Positions 1 to 17,445 of a DNA stretch of 64,000 bases are shown one piece after another (position 1 is the first letter of the stretch; each line of letters begins with the position of its first letter). The notes under the pieces are model-generated. The model did not search any database. It had not been told where the DNA came from and saw only the letters and a program-made list of their open reading frames with translations. Source of the DNA: Parapristionchus giblindavisi (lineage: Eukaryota > Nematoda > Chromadorea > Rhabditida > Diplogasteridae); assembly GCA_943737045.1 (NCBI GenBank), contig CALSFV010000096.1, forward strand, positions 1 to 64,000, written 5' to 3'. The position numbers and the translations under genes were made by a program.

Positions 1-338
1 ATGACGAGAGGGAGTGGTAGTGATAGAGAGGTAGAGATGGAGGGTAAAGGGTAGAGGGAGAGGTAGAGACAGAAGGAGAGATAGAGATAGAGGGAGAGGC
101 AAAAGAAGTAAATAGGTGTAGGTATATAGAAAGAAACAACCCGTTCCATGGCTATTCATTCTCTTCACTAAACACAATCGAGATTGATAATCAATAGTGT
201 ATCATGTCTATTGATAGATCATCACAAGATATTAAGGAATAACTTTACATTTATCAATATATATAATATATAATATAATAATGGAATGACTAACAAAAGA
301 GTAGATGAGGAAGACTACTCACTATCACATATTCTTCA
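1..338. repeat. GA-rich low-complexity tract and adh 3' flank
   Basis: Positions 1 to about 110 are a degenerate purine tract built from GAGAGG/GTAGAG units, the same family of simple repeat that recurs through the window. From about 140 to 338 the sequence is plain AT-rich DNA lying 3' of the minus-strand alcohol dehydrogenase gene. No gene is visible here. Confidence 0.6.
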
Positions 339-3265
<2,927 letters not shown>

Positions 3266-3694
3266 GGTAAAAGGAAAAGAAGAAGAGACTGAAAGAGAAA
3301 GAATAGATTGATAGTAGAGAGGAGAGGAGAGGAGAGAAAGATAGAGTGGAGTATAGATTGACTCTAAATAGAATGAATAGATAAGAGAGATGGATTGATA
3401 GATCAGAATGATAAGATCAAACATGGCATTGATATATTAAAGAATAAAAAAGTAGAAATAAAAATAGAGAAAAGACAGAATCGATATTGTAATAGGAAAT
3501 GAATCATCCATTCTATAGATGCTGATTGACAACACAATAGATATAATAGATTCGAATTGAAAACGAATCAATTGAAAGAACAATCAGAGTTCATTAAAAC
3601 AATTATTTATCTTTACAATAATTTAACAAGATGAAATGATGAAACATAACAAGAATAACAAGAACAATCAATAGTAATTATATGAATAATACAA
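3266..3694. other. intergenic region between TRMT2A and adh (both minus)
   Basis: About 430 bp between the 3' end of the TRMT2A-like gene and the start codon of adh. It contains short GA-rich runs (3285-3345) and AT-rich DNA. It is wider than the roughly 100-bp spacing of a typical nematode operon. No gene is seen. Confidence 0.5.
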
Positions 3695-6600
3695 TTATTG
3701 TCTAATAAGTGAAATAATCCATTCGAAGTGTTCAGTCATTGGAAACATATCAACTGGAGTTATCTTCTCTATCTTGAATGGAGATCCACTGAATTTATTC
3801 GATCTGAAACAATGATCGCATGAGTATTAATCAATAGTTCAATAAATCAATCATACGTTGGTCTACATAAATCAGTGAGATTCTTGATAGCTGCAGATGG
3901 ATCACATGAAACGAAGATTAGTCGTTGAAGAGATGATAACTGAAAGAGATCAAAGATCAAAGATCAATCATGGATGAACTACCGTACCTCTCTACATCCA
4001 ACAACTACTTTATGATGAATTCCTCTTCTAGGTGGATCGAGTATTCCAATTACTCGAGATGAATCAAGGGAGAAATCTATAGATGGATTACGGTATCAAT
4101 ACATTGAGTATTCAATATAACCTTGTGGTATGAATCTCTTGAGTGATCTGAATGTATCCTCTGCCTTTCCAGCAATATATGAACATCTGAGAAAGATCAA
4201 AGATCAATATGAATGGATGAAAATAGAGATTTACAATTTATCACTGATTCCATTATCTCTGGCATTAGCCTTTGCATCCTCAACGGCAGATTCAATCATC
4301 TCGATTCCAATACAATAGGTCTACAATTAACTATTATTATTATTATTATTGCTATTACAACGTTCAACTTAAAGAAGGGGAACCACGAGATTTAGGGTGC
4401 ACTAGTGTCATGGCTAACGTGGGAGATAGGAAGTGGCGCTATATTCTCTATTAGAATTGAGAGATGTAAAGCATAGAGCGTGTAGCTCAGTGGTTAGTAG
4501 TCGGCGCTTGTAACCGCGCCACGCGGGTTCGATTCCCGTTTGCAATTTTCAATACATTTGTCTTTCATATTTGAAATTGCGCGCGTTCCCTGAGGACATC
4601 TTGGGGTAATAACGAGCTTTGAGCTCGGATTACGGTATTCCAGTGTACCTATAATTTTAGAGAAAATGGTTTTTGGATACAGGGAAATGCGATCTATATT
4701 TCTGCCTGGCCAGTTCAGTCACGAAAAAACTCGTAGGTCCCCTTCTTTAACGCCAACAAATTGGCAAATAGCGATGTTATATAGATTTTGAAACATGGAA
4801 CAAACGCGTGAAGGCTCTCTTCAAAAGCAGCGAAAAGAAAAGAGAAAACTCTCCCCGTTTACACAATATCTGGCGTCTTTTCGTTTCTTTCGAACAACAT
4901 ATTAATGAACATACATTTTTGGCTCGTTGATCTCCAATATTCTTCATGATAACTTGTCCAATCGTTCCTGTACCACAACAGATATCAAGGAGAATTGTCT
5001 TCTCTTCCTTATTATCTTCATTATTCGCCATAACTTCATCTTCTTTCTTCTCAATCACTTCATCATTCTTCTTCTCTTCTACTTCATTTTCTTCTATCTT
5101 CATTCTCTTTTCCGGTACTTCTTCTTCTTCTTTCACTTCATCCTTATCTTCCTTCACAGAAATCTTCTCATCCGTTCCCAATTGACATACGTTTCCTAAA
5201 CAAAATCACATATATTGATGTACCATACAATATTGATATTGATATGCTTAGATCGATTACGGTGAACAATCAAAGATAGGAAAGAAGAAGGTCTAATATA
5301 GAACTAACCGATAGTCTTATATAGAATAGCAGCAGCGGCTGAATTAGTTTGGAAGAAAGCATCAGGAGATACACGGAATCGTACACCCAATACAGTCTCA
5401 TAGATATATGGGGAACCTTAATCGATAGATATCAATGGCAATCAGTGATGGTCTATTACTATCCCAGACTCTTCAAATGAGTGTGGGTAACCCGATTTTG
5501 AGATAAAAATGCATCTGGGTACCCCAAAATCGTGAAAATTTCTCGAAAATCGTCAATTTATGGTCCAATTTTGCGGGTGGGTAACCATGAAAGGCAAATT
5601 TTTGCGGATGGGTCTATCCCATGAGATAACCATAGACCAAGCCTGATGGTAATTATGAATGCAACTGATGAGCAATGGGAAGGATCGTCAAGATGTCATC
5701 ATATACAAATATGGAATGACTGGTTCACAGTGAAGAGGTGAAGTAATGACTTAATTAGTACCCGCCAACAAACTTCGCACTATATATTCACTGAACAAAA
5801 GACTAAGTTCAGTGACTATATAGTTTTTTTTTACAAGAATATACTAACCAGATATATGTTCTCTGATTGGTTCATCACTTGCATTTGCTTGTGTCTGCCA
5901 ATAGAGGGAAGTGACACGGAATTCATGAGATATCGTATCCAATGAATCAAATCTAGAATAGATAAAAGTGAATTTCAAAACAAACGATACCAATGAAATT
6001 ATTTGAATTAAGATTGTAAAGATTGATTACAAACTAATTAGTTGTTTAGGGGCAATTTTTCCTTCCCCCAATGGTTATACATGAAGGTCACTGTATTGTA
6101 TTGAAGATTCTAAATAAATATCAAACCTTTCAATGAGTTTCTTCTTCATTTCAATTTCTTTCTCTTTATCTTCTAATGGGAATATAGTAACAATCATCAG
6201 AATATCTCCACTCAATTCTCTTACAGTCAACATCTTCCATACTCCTTCTCTCTTGAATTCATTGAATGGTTCCAAACCTCAAGTACTTTATAGATCAATC
6301 GATTGATTAATCGATTGATGAAATACCTGATTCATCGACAAACTTTGCGAATTCATTCACAATTGCAACAGTCTGTGGTGATAGATTGGGACAATCATCA
6401 ACAGGAAGAATATAATGTTCATTCTTAGAGAAACGTCCTCCAACGAATCCTACCGTAGTCTAAATAATATTGATCGATGACTGCACTAACTACAGTAATC
6501 AGTACCTTCCCCTCAAGACTCTTTCCAACAGTGAATTCGCATTTGTTACGGTAGACCGCTGTTGATGTGAATGGGACTATCTGTGATAAATAAAATGAAT

Positions 6601-7529
6601 AAACAAAATAAATATAACAATACTAACAGGATTGAGAAGAGCATGTGAATTTACTCCTTTGATACCTTCAACACGAGCCGAATAGAAATCATTCAACATT
6701 CTTCGAACGAGTTTATGACATTCCTTAATTTAAATGATTTTCAATTCATTGATTAAGCATATAAACATACTCTTGTCTTCATTTTAATCTGATCATCATA
6801 AGGCATATCAGCCAATGGAGTAACCGACTCTCTTGCTGATTTTATTCGAGCTGTTTCTGCACTTTCCTGAATATCATATTGATCATAAGCAACACTTTAA
6901 AAAATGAAATGGGGAACATAGGAGGAAAAGAGAAATGAGATATATGATAATGATTGAAATAGACTCACAGGAAGATTCCTTCCTCTTTGAGGTGCTTCTT
7001 CAGCCATTATACATTCAAGAGTAAACTTCTTCAAAATCATTCCATTGAATTTCTCAATTGCTTCCTAAACATAAGAAAGTATAAATGAAGATAATTAGTG
7101 ATTCTAACCTGTGCTTTCTCGGAAGAATTAAGATTAACATAAGCAGTATCTCTCATTTGTCGAATCTTTCCTATCGATTCTGTTCCCAATGTTCTAATAA
7201 TTATGATTAAACATTAAGAATGTAAAAGTAAGTGACTTACTTGTCTAGCAATCGCCGGAAATCTTTGTGACCCATGAACTTTGGAATATTCTTCACTTGA
7301 ACTCTATTCGTAATCTTCTCAGGTTCAGATGCTGTTGCAACTCCTTCCTCCGGTGGAGCTTCAACTGTCTAAAGAAAGAACTGCTGATATAAAACGAGGG
7401 ATCTTGCAAATACAAATTAAGAAAAATATTAAAGAAACTAACTTCATTCGCATTATTCTCAGTATCAGCAACGGGTGCTTCAGTTACTACTTTATCGGCG
7501 ACCGATGTTTCAACTTCAGAAGTATCCAT
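3695..7529 (-). CDS. TRMT2A: tRNA (uracil-5-)-methyltransferase, TRMT2A-like
   Basis: SAM-dependent enzyme predicted to make m5U54 in the T-loop of cytosolic tRNAs. Seventeen exons: 7529-7443, 7368-7241, 7193-7109, 7064-6969, 6866-6771, 6723-6628, 6580-6506, 6459-6327, 6277-6127, 5952-5849, 5416-5309, 5195-4915, 4320-4235, 4186-4122, 4076-3988, 3939-3857, 3803-3695. They give 623 residues, close to the human protein. An N-terminal RRM-like domain (VQVKNIPKFMGHKDFRRLL ... DTAYVNLNSSEKAQ) is followed by the methyltransferase. This has FQTNSAAAAILY, SAM-motif LLDICCGTGTIG, GIEMIESAVEDAKANA, ILDPPRRGIHH and the catalytic-cysteine loop IFVSCDPSAA. An unusual feature is a long acidic/lysine-rich insertion (about 60 residues, KEDKDEVKEEEEV...) between the QTNS motif and SAM motif I. 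Introns 10 and 12 hold mobile-element-like DNA. Confidence 0.95.
4373..4746. mobile_element. TTAA-flanked inverted-repeat element (piggyBac-type MITE)
   Basis: TTAA stands at both borders (4369-4372 and 4747-4750). The termini AGAAGGGGAACCACGAG and CTCGTAGGTCCCCTTCT are inverted repeats, 15 of 17 positions matching. TTAA target duplication is the hallmark of piggyBac elements (established); assignment of this non-coding copy to that group is inference. It lies inside a TRMT2A intron and contains a tRNA-like segment at about 4477-4553. Confidence 0.75.
4477..4553 (+). pseudogene. tRNA-like relic (Thr-like) inside the TTAA element
   Basis: D-arm/A-box-like tagctcagtggttag and T-arm/B-box-like gggttcgattccc are well formed, with an anticodon-loop-like cttgtaa between them. 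The presumed acceptor arms (gagcgtg and tttgcaa) do not pair and the anticodon stem is imperfect, so this is called a degenerate tRNA-derived segment, not a gene. Confidence 0.6.
5441..5646. mobile_element. MITE-like insertion in TRMT2A intron 10
   Basis: ATCAGTGATGGTCTAT on the left and ATAGACCAAGCCTGAT on the right are inverted repeats, 12 of 16 positions matching. The interior repeats GGGTAACC/GGGTACCCC-like words. It lies within an intron of about 430 bp in a gene whose other introns are mostly around 50 bp. No coding capacity is seen; the element class is unknown. Confidence 0.5.
5779..5824. repeat. perfect-looking hairpin, 18-bp arms
   Basis: actatatattcactgaac (5779-5796) and gttcagtgactatatagt (5807-5824) pair over 17 of 18 positions around a 10-nt loop, within TRMT2A intron 10. 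It may be the core of a palindromic foldback element or a structured intronic RNA; nothing else in the sequence decides between these. Confidence 0.7.
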
Positions 7530-7895
7530 TATTCATTCGATGGAACAGAAAACAAAGAATTAAATAAATATTTTTGAAAAAAAATTCGTGAAGATTTTGC
7601 AGCGCTACTGCAAATCTTGCAGCTCAAATAAGTTTGAACATATTTGTTACAGTAAGCTGAAATAAAATCACTGAATTTCTGATCACACTCTGCGCACCAC
7701 TGATCACACGACTTTACCATGATTTAAGCTAATCGTTCAATTATTGATTTTTGTTGTTGATATTTCTATTCCCATGTCCAACGACGTCTTGCTCTCACAT
7801 ATCTCGCAATTTCTGTATCAAGTTTCAGTGGGCGGTGCCATAAAAGATAGAAGGGAGGGAGAGGCAGTGTCTTTCAAGCTTCTTCAGTCCTCTCT
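7530..7895. promoter_or_regulatory. divergent upstream region of TRMT2A and the TGF-beta gene
   Basis: The 366 bp between the two start codons must contain both promoters or trans-splice sites. No TATA box or convincing operator is recognised. A minus-strand reading frame at 7529-7720 has no resemblance to a known protein and is taken as non-coding. Confidence 0.4.
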
Positions 7896-9879
7896 ATGCT
7901 GCTATTTATTTTCTCTTTCTTCGTTTTATTCTATATCAGTTCTTCCACAAGTGTATTTATAATTGAAGAAGATGATCAAACTCTCTCTTTTCCCATTCAA
8001 AGGTACTTTATTTATACATTATGAGAGTACTCTTGGGGTGTACGATAAATAAATATGATTCATGACCCACAATTTTGTGATGATTTTATATTGTAGAGGA
8101 GTGGTAGATCATCTAGAGAATGGAATATTGGATATACTTGGAATAGATGAACCTCCATCTTCCACAAATAGTTTAGTTGATTCTACTTCTGAATACATGA
8201 AACGACTATATTCATCATTTGAACATATTGAGTGAGTCATAACGTCTTTCCATTCTATGATTCAGAGTTACTTTTACAGTGAAACCGATGAGAAGGTAGA
8301 TGATGATACATATAACGCTGAGATGATCATCGCTGTCAATCCAAAGGGTACGGTATACAATATATTGATTGATAGAGTAATATTTATTTTGTAGATAGGA
8401 TATCATTGGATGATTCTTCTATGTGGAGAATATTGTTTGAATCAGATACGATATCAAGTCAAGGAGAATTAATGAGTGCTATTATACACTTTTCATTTTC
8501 TCAATCATTGGAAAAAATTCTTAAGAAGATTGAATTGTTCACTCAACTGTTCGTTATCGATTAATTATAATCTACCGTATACCATATAAATAGGAATTAT
8601 CCCTTTACCCCTCATATATTCCTTTCATTATATTATATTTCAGTGATGGTCAACTTACTCTGGTTGATGTATGGAATGTACCCATAGATGGATCTAAAGA
8701 TATTCATTTCAATATCACTTCTCTCGTTTCGTCATGGCCATATTCATCATCTCCAGCTGAATTACTTGTCTCCATTGATAGAGGTCAGTTCAGTGTCTTC
8801 CTCTACTTGTCCGTATGGCGCAGTCGGTAGAGCCTTTGTCTTCATGACGAAAGGTACCTGGTTCGATTCCCCGAGCGGTGAAGATTTATCAAAGTCTGTT
8901 TTAATGAGACTGAATGATTGTGAAGCAAAATTTCTGACCGAGCTCTTCTTTTGCTAATTTTTCTGACCTTTTCTTGTAAATAAAAAACTAATCTTTAATC
9001 GTTTGAAGATGGTGATTCGATAATTCGTGCGAATGATTGGAACACTTTCATTGTTGGTTCACTTCACTCTATTCATCCATTCATTGGTAAAGAAAGAAGA
9101 AGTAATCGAAAGAAGAGATCAATACCTCCATCATCACCTCATATGAATGAATCTATCAAACCTAATCCATTCAAGAAACGAGGTTTGAATAGAATAGAAG
9201 AAGAGATGACATGATAGATAGAGAATAGAAGGGGATGGAGTGTTCTTTATGAGGGACTAGAAGTACTCTCGGGGGAATATTTAGACTAGAATGAAGAAGA
9301 AAAGAAGAGATAATAAATGAACCTATTGTAGGATCTAAAGCCACATGTAGGAAACATGGATTGTATATTGATTTCAAGGAATTAGGATGGGGAGTAAGTC
9401 TATTCCAATCATTATCATATATCACGTCAATCGATAATCATAGAGTTGGATAATTTCTCCACCTGGATTTGATGCTCATTATTGTTATGGACGTTGTTCA
9501 TTTCCTCTATCTAATTCAGTCAATGCATCTAATCATGCTATTGTACAGGTATATTCATTCATTCATTCATTCATTCATTCATTTTTATCTCTTTCTACTT
9601 CATAATCAATCTTATGTGTAGAAGATGACACTGGATACTGTGTCGTTGCAGTCCATTTTAAAAATTCATACGATTGGATACTGTAGTTTGAGATTACAAT
9701 ATTGATCTTTGATCTCATTACAGACTCTTGTGAATCTCGTTCATCCAAAACGTGCAAATGAAGCTGTTTGTGTTCCATCAAATATGGCAAATCTTCTTGT
9801 TTTATATAAAGATAATAATAATTCTGTTATTCTCAAACATTACCAAAGTATGATTGTTAAAAGCTGTGGATGTCAATGA
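7896..9879 (+). CDS. BMP-type TGF-beta family ligand lacking the inter-chain cysteine
   Basis: Secreted growth-factor precursor acting through serine/threonine-kinase receptors. Nine exons: 7896-8002, 8097-8231, 8280-8347, 8395-8548, 8644-8783, 9009-9182, 9332-9393, 9444-9548, 9724-9879, giving 366 residues. The start gives a signal peptide ([17 protein letters not shown]). A poorly conserved prodomain follows, then a furin-type site RKKR in exon 6. The mature domain shows [42 protein letters not shown] and the C-terminal SCGCQ. The usual CCVP pair reads AVCVP, so six knot cysteines remain but the seventh, which makes the covalent dimer in most members, is a valine. It is closest in style to BMP/DBL-1/TIG-2 ligands, but orthology was not tested. 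Intron 5 contains a tRNA-like relic and intron 8 an (ATTC)n run. A poly(A) signal AATAAA lies at 10100-10105. Confidence 0.93.
8810..8880 (+). pseudogene. tRNA-like relic in TGF-beta gene intron 5
   Basis: A D-arm-like tggcgcagtcggtagagc and a B-box-like ggttcgattcc are present about the right distance apart, but acceptor and anticodon stems do not pair. It explains why this intron (8784-9008) is longer than its neighbours. It is not a functional tRNA gene by eye. Confidence 0.5.
9553..9582. repeat. (ATTC)n microsatellite
   Basis: About seven tandem ATTC units directly after the 5' splice site of TGF-beta gene intron 8. A comparable (TTGA)n run lies at 10209-10234, just past the stop codon of the cytochrome b561 gene. 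Confidence 0.9.
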
Positions 9880-10239
9880 TCAATTTTACCCTTTTGCTCT
9901 CATATCTTTGTTTTTTTTTATCTTTGATCTTTGTTGTTAGTTTGATAATATATTGTATATATTGCTAGTAATAGATGTGTCCTATTGATCACACTTTTAT
10001 ATCTATCTATACGGTGATTGACTCTAATTGTAGTTTATAGTGTATTTGATCTCGTTCCTTTCCATTACATACTATCTATTCATTCTTGCCATTTCATTGA
10101 ATAAAGATCTCATTATATTTCATTTCTACTTCTTTATTGATTGTTTTGTACCATTTACATTTATAATACCCGTCTTTATTGATTGGCAGTGAATGAAATA
10201 TAAATGATTATTGATTGATTGATTGATTGATTGATGTAT

Positions 10240-12017
10240 TCATTCTTCTTCATCAGGTGTTTTCTGTCTCTTCCATGCAGTTGGAGTGATCAATACAAGA
10301 ACAGAAATAGAATAGAAAACCATAGAGATGATACAACCATTGAAGACCCAATCAAGGTGAGATGAACATGATAATGTTGAATAACATCCAAAACTATAAT
10401 CATACTATTTTAATCTTTGATCTTTGATCTCTATACTTACTCAGGAAGTCCTGTTGCGAAATTAGCATATTGAATATATCCTAGTAGAGCTTGTGCACCC
10501 GTTACACCAAATATGATACATCCAGTTATACGATGAATAGGAAGAAATGATTTACGAATCTATTCATTATGTTGATTCATTGATTAGAACTACCGTATAC
10601 CTTCTGTGGCATGACTCCTAGACCGAAGTTGAGTAGACCGAATGAATACTGTAATATGATATATTAAAATGGATTGTTTATGAAATATTAGATGAATGTA
10701 TTCGTTCTTATCTATCAATGTATATAGTGTGAAAGTTCAATAAGTATCGTGGTCTTCCTCATTTCATCTCTCTTTCTCATTCGTCTTCTATTCCATAGAT
10801 CGAACCTGTACAATATACGCTCCAAGTAGGGCCAATCCAATCCATGAATGCACTGTATTGAATTGATTCAGTTTATGTGTTTCTTTATGTCGAATGATAG
10901 AATAGAGTCCTGAATGGAATGAACACTACCGTAATCCTTTTCATTATGATCTACAGTATACCTAATCCAGCTAGTCCAATAGTGAGAGTATGAAGGATAA
11001 CATGAATGAATTTACTAAGAAGTTTAACATCTCTTCGATATAGACGGTAGGAAATGAGAGCTATTGAATGGAAAAAGAAAGAGATTAGTAGAGATTATAT
11101 GAGTAGAGTTAGTCATATTCTTAATCGGAAGTGTACATTCTACTTGAATGATAATGTATTACCTTCTCCTTGTAAGAATACAAATCCTATTGTCATAAAA
11201 GTAGCGTGTAGATTAAGATTTCCGAAATTATCGCTCCCATTATCACTCCATTGAAATCCTTTATCGATTGAATTGAAGAAGAATCCTGATATTGATTATT
11301 CATTCTATTCAAGGCTGATTCATTGTTTGATTTGAAAATTCCAATGGGCATGGCAGACATGAATGGGTATGGGTGGAGATTGGGACAGGGAGGAGGAGGT
11401 GAGAGAGAGAAGGAAAGAAGGAGGGAGAGGGAGAGTGGAGAGAGAGGGAGGAGGGAGAGGGAGAGTGGAGAGAGAGGGAGGAGGGAGAGGGAGAGTGGAG
11501 AGAGAGGGAGGAAAAAGAAGTGATATGGAGATGTGGTGTGAAGTATCTGAACCACACCTAGTAGATTACCAATTGCTTCGATATTAAACGTCATAAAGGG
11601 AGAATTCTTTGATCGAATGAATGAAAAGATCGTAAAGGAAGGAAAAGAGGAAAAAGATAAGAAGCATATAGAATACACTACTTGATACATTCCATTCTAT
11701 TGTAAGCAAGACAATATCATTCATATACAATACATGATCTCAGCTTCAAAATTTCGCGATGCGATGTCTATTTATAAAATGATAAGATTTGTTTGATGTT
11801 CGCCAAAATAAATAAAAAAATTGCCCAATTGCTACAAAGACAGCTAGAGAGAGAATAGTAAATGAAGAGAGAAAGGACGAATTAAAGAGTATAAATGGAT
11901 TAATGATAAAGTGTATTATAATGATAAGAACAAACCTGCAGTTGAAACTAGTACAAAGGCTAGAAATTGAGATAGAACAAGTAATGAATCAAAGTAGATT
12001 AGAGATATTGATCCCAT
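10240..12017 (-). CDS. cytochrome b561 family transmembrane electron carrier
   Basis: Six-helix, two-heme b protein that moves electrons from cytosolic ascorbate across endosomal or vesicle membranes to monodehydroascorbate or ferric iron. Seven exons: 12017-11936, 11285-11163, 11060-10962, 10909-10806, 10648-10601, 10559-10441, 10393-10240, giving 242 residues, the normal length. The first helix LVLSQFLAFVLVSTAG aligns at equal spacing with vertebrate SQ-starting helices. Conserved histidine positions are seen in NLHATFMTIGFVFLQG, KFIHVILHTLTIGLAGLG, TVHSWIGLALLGAY and FLPIHRITG. FNGCIISMVFYSISVLVLI is the last helix. The usual NxHP motif reads NLHA. Intron 1 (about 650 bp) holds a GAGAGG tract. 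The last exon's acceptor is the least certain junction. Shares a divergent upstream region with PEX6. Confidence 0.92.
11377..11519. repeat. purine-rich GAGAGG/GGGAGA minisatellite in b561 intron 1
   Basis: About 140 bp of purines containing three near-identical units of roughly 36 bp (gagagggaggagggagaggg and similar). Long open frames read through it on both strands only because it has no stop words. Confidence 0.9.
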
Positions 12018-12330
12018 TGGGAGATCCTGAAGAGATATTATTGATTGATTGGTTCAATAAATACGGAGAAGTTAAACAATAGAAGGGAAAGATTATAATA
12101 GTGAGAAGAATGAAGAAGGAGAGGAATAAGGAGTATGACTCGTCTCTCTCTATCTCTACTCTCTCTCTTTCTCTAGTCTTATCTATACACTATCACAATA
12201 TCAATCCATGTATTCATTTCTCTCCCTCTCTCTCTCCCTCTCCCTCTCCCTCTCCCTCTCCCTCTCCCTCTCCAGGTCTTCCCTCCCTCTCTATTCTTGA
12301 TCTATCGATAGTTATGATCATCTCTTCAGA
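12018..12330. promoter_or_regulatory. divergent upstream region of b561 and PEX6 genes
   Basis: A 313-bp gap between two start codons reading away from each other; it contains a (CCCTCT)n run at about 12222-12274. No specific regulatory site can be named. Confidence 0.4.
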
Positions 12331-16164
<3,834 letters not shown>

Positions 16165-17445
16165 TCTTTGATCTCTGTCGACATCAATTGATCTTTGATC
16201 TCTATGACTTTATCATTGTATTTATCAATTGTATGTGTACATATAAATAAAGATCTCTCTATGTCTTCATTGTATTGTGAATATTCCGTCAATCACGACC
16301 AATGATGACTATCTCCTTCGTTTCTTTGTTCCATTCCTCTTCTCTCTCTCCATTCTCTTATTCTGAACAGTTCCATCCTTGTTTCTTCTCTCATCTCCTT
16401 CATTCTCTCTTCCCTCCCTTTTTCATTCTATCCTTCTCTTTATATACAATCATATATTCCATCCCCGTTCTGATCCTCTTCCCTCCCTTCCTCTCTCTAT
16501 CTCTTCATCTCTATGATATTCTCTACATAGATATATCCATTTCACTTTCTATCTTCGATTCTCTCCAACACAAAACACAGCTGCAGCACTTCATTTGTTT
16601 GGATAGTACTTTCTCTCCATCTCCCTCTCCTTCTCCCTCTCCCTCTCCCTCTCCTTCTCGTTCTCCCTCTCCGTATCATACTCTTGTATTATCAAACCTG
16701 TCAACTAAACCTCATCAACTCATTCCTTCTTCTTCTTCTTCATCGTCTGACTATATAGTATAGATGCCACTGTGTTTGTATGACAGATAAAGAGAAGAGT
16801 GAAGATTCTTTCTATTCACACTCTACTTCATCTCTTCTTCTTCTTCATCTTCTATACTTCTTAGATTCATCTAATCAATCAATATCAACATATGGAGAGA
16901 TGGAAGGAAAGAGTTGATTCATATTTGGAAACATATCCCGAAAGGCCACTCTTTCTTTTACTACTGTGTTGACTCAATCCATCTTTACTGTTTCTCCCTC
17001 TACCCTTTGATCATCCCTCCCTCTCCCTCTCCCTCTCCCTCTCCCTCTCCCTCTCCCTCTCCCTCTCCCTCTCCCTCTCCCTCTCCCTCTCCCTCTCCCT
17101 CTCCCTCTCCCTCTCCCTCTCCCTCCCTCTCCCTCTCCCTCTCCCTCCCTCTCCCTCTCCCTCTCTCATCCTTTTGATCCAACCACTCCCTCCTCTCATG
17201 ATCTCCTTGTACGTTGATTACACTATACTAAATCAGCGTGACTCTTCTCTTCTCACACAAATCATTCTTTCATGTACATACATTCTCTTCTTCTCATTTC
17301 TTTTTCTATTACTTTGTTTCTTCTTTCTAATCAGTCTTTCTCTTTCATAATATCTATTTCAATGTCAATATCACATCATTGATAATTCTATTTATGGTCA
17401 TTATATACATAAATAGTATTTTATTGTTTATAATAATATTGTAGA
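16165..17445. repeat. intergenic region with CCCTCT arrays
   Basis: Between PEX6 and the next gene. It holds a short CTCCCT tract (16616-16672) and a near-pure (CCCTCT)n array at about 17010-17165. The rest is pyrimidine-rich, AT-rich DNA. The long open frames here (16302-16763, 16914-17177) are low-complexity read-through, not genes. Confidence 0.7.

Noticed and set aside
7529..7720. Minus-strand open frame upstream of TRMT2A with many cysteines
   Set aside because: The TRMT2A start at 7529 has a coherent N-terminus of its own and the upstream frame ends before it; no recognisable domain.
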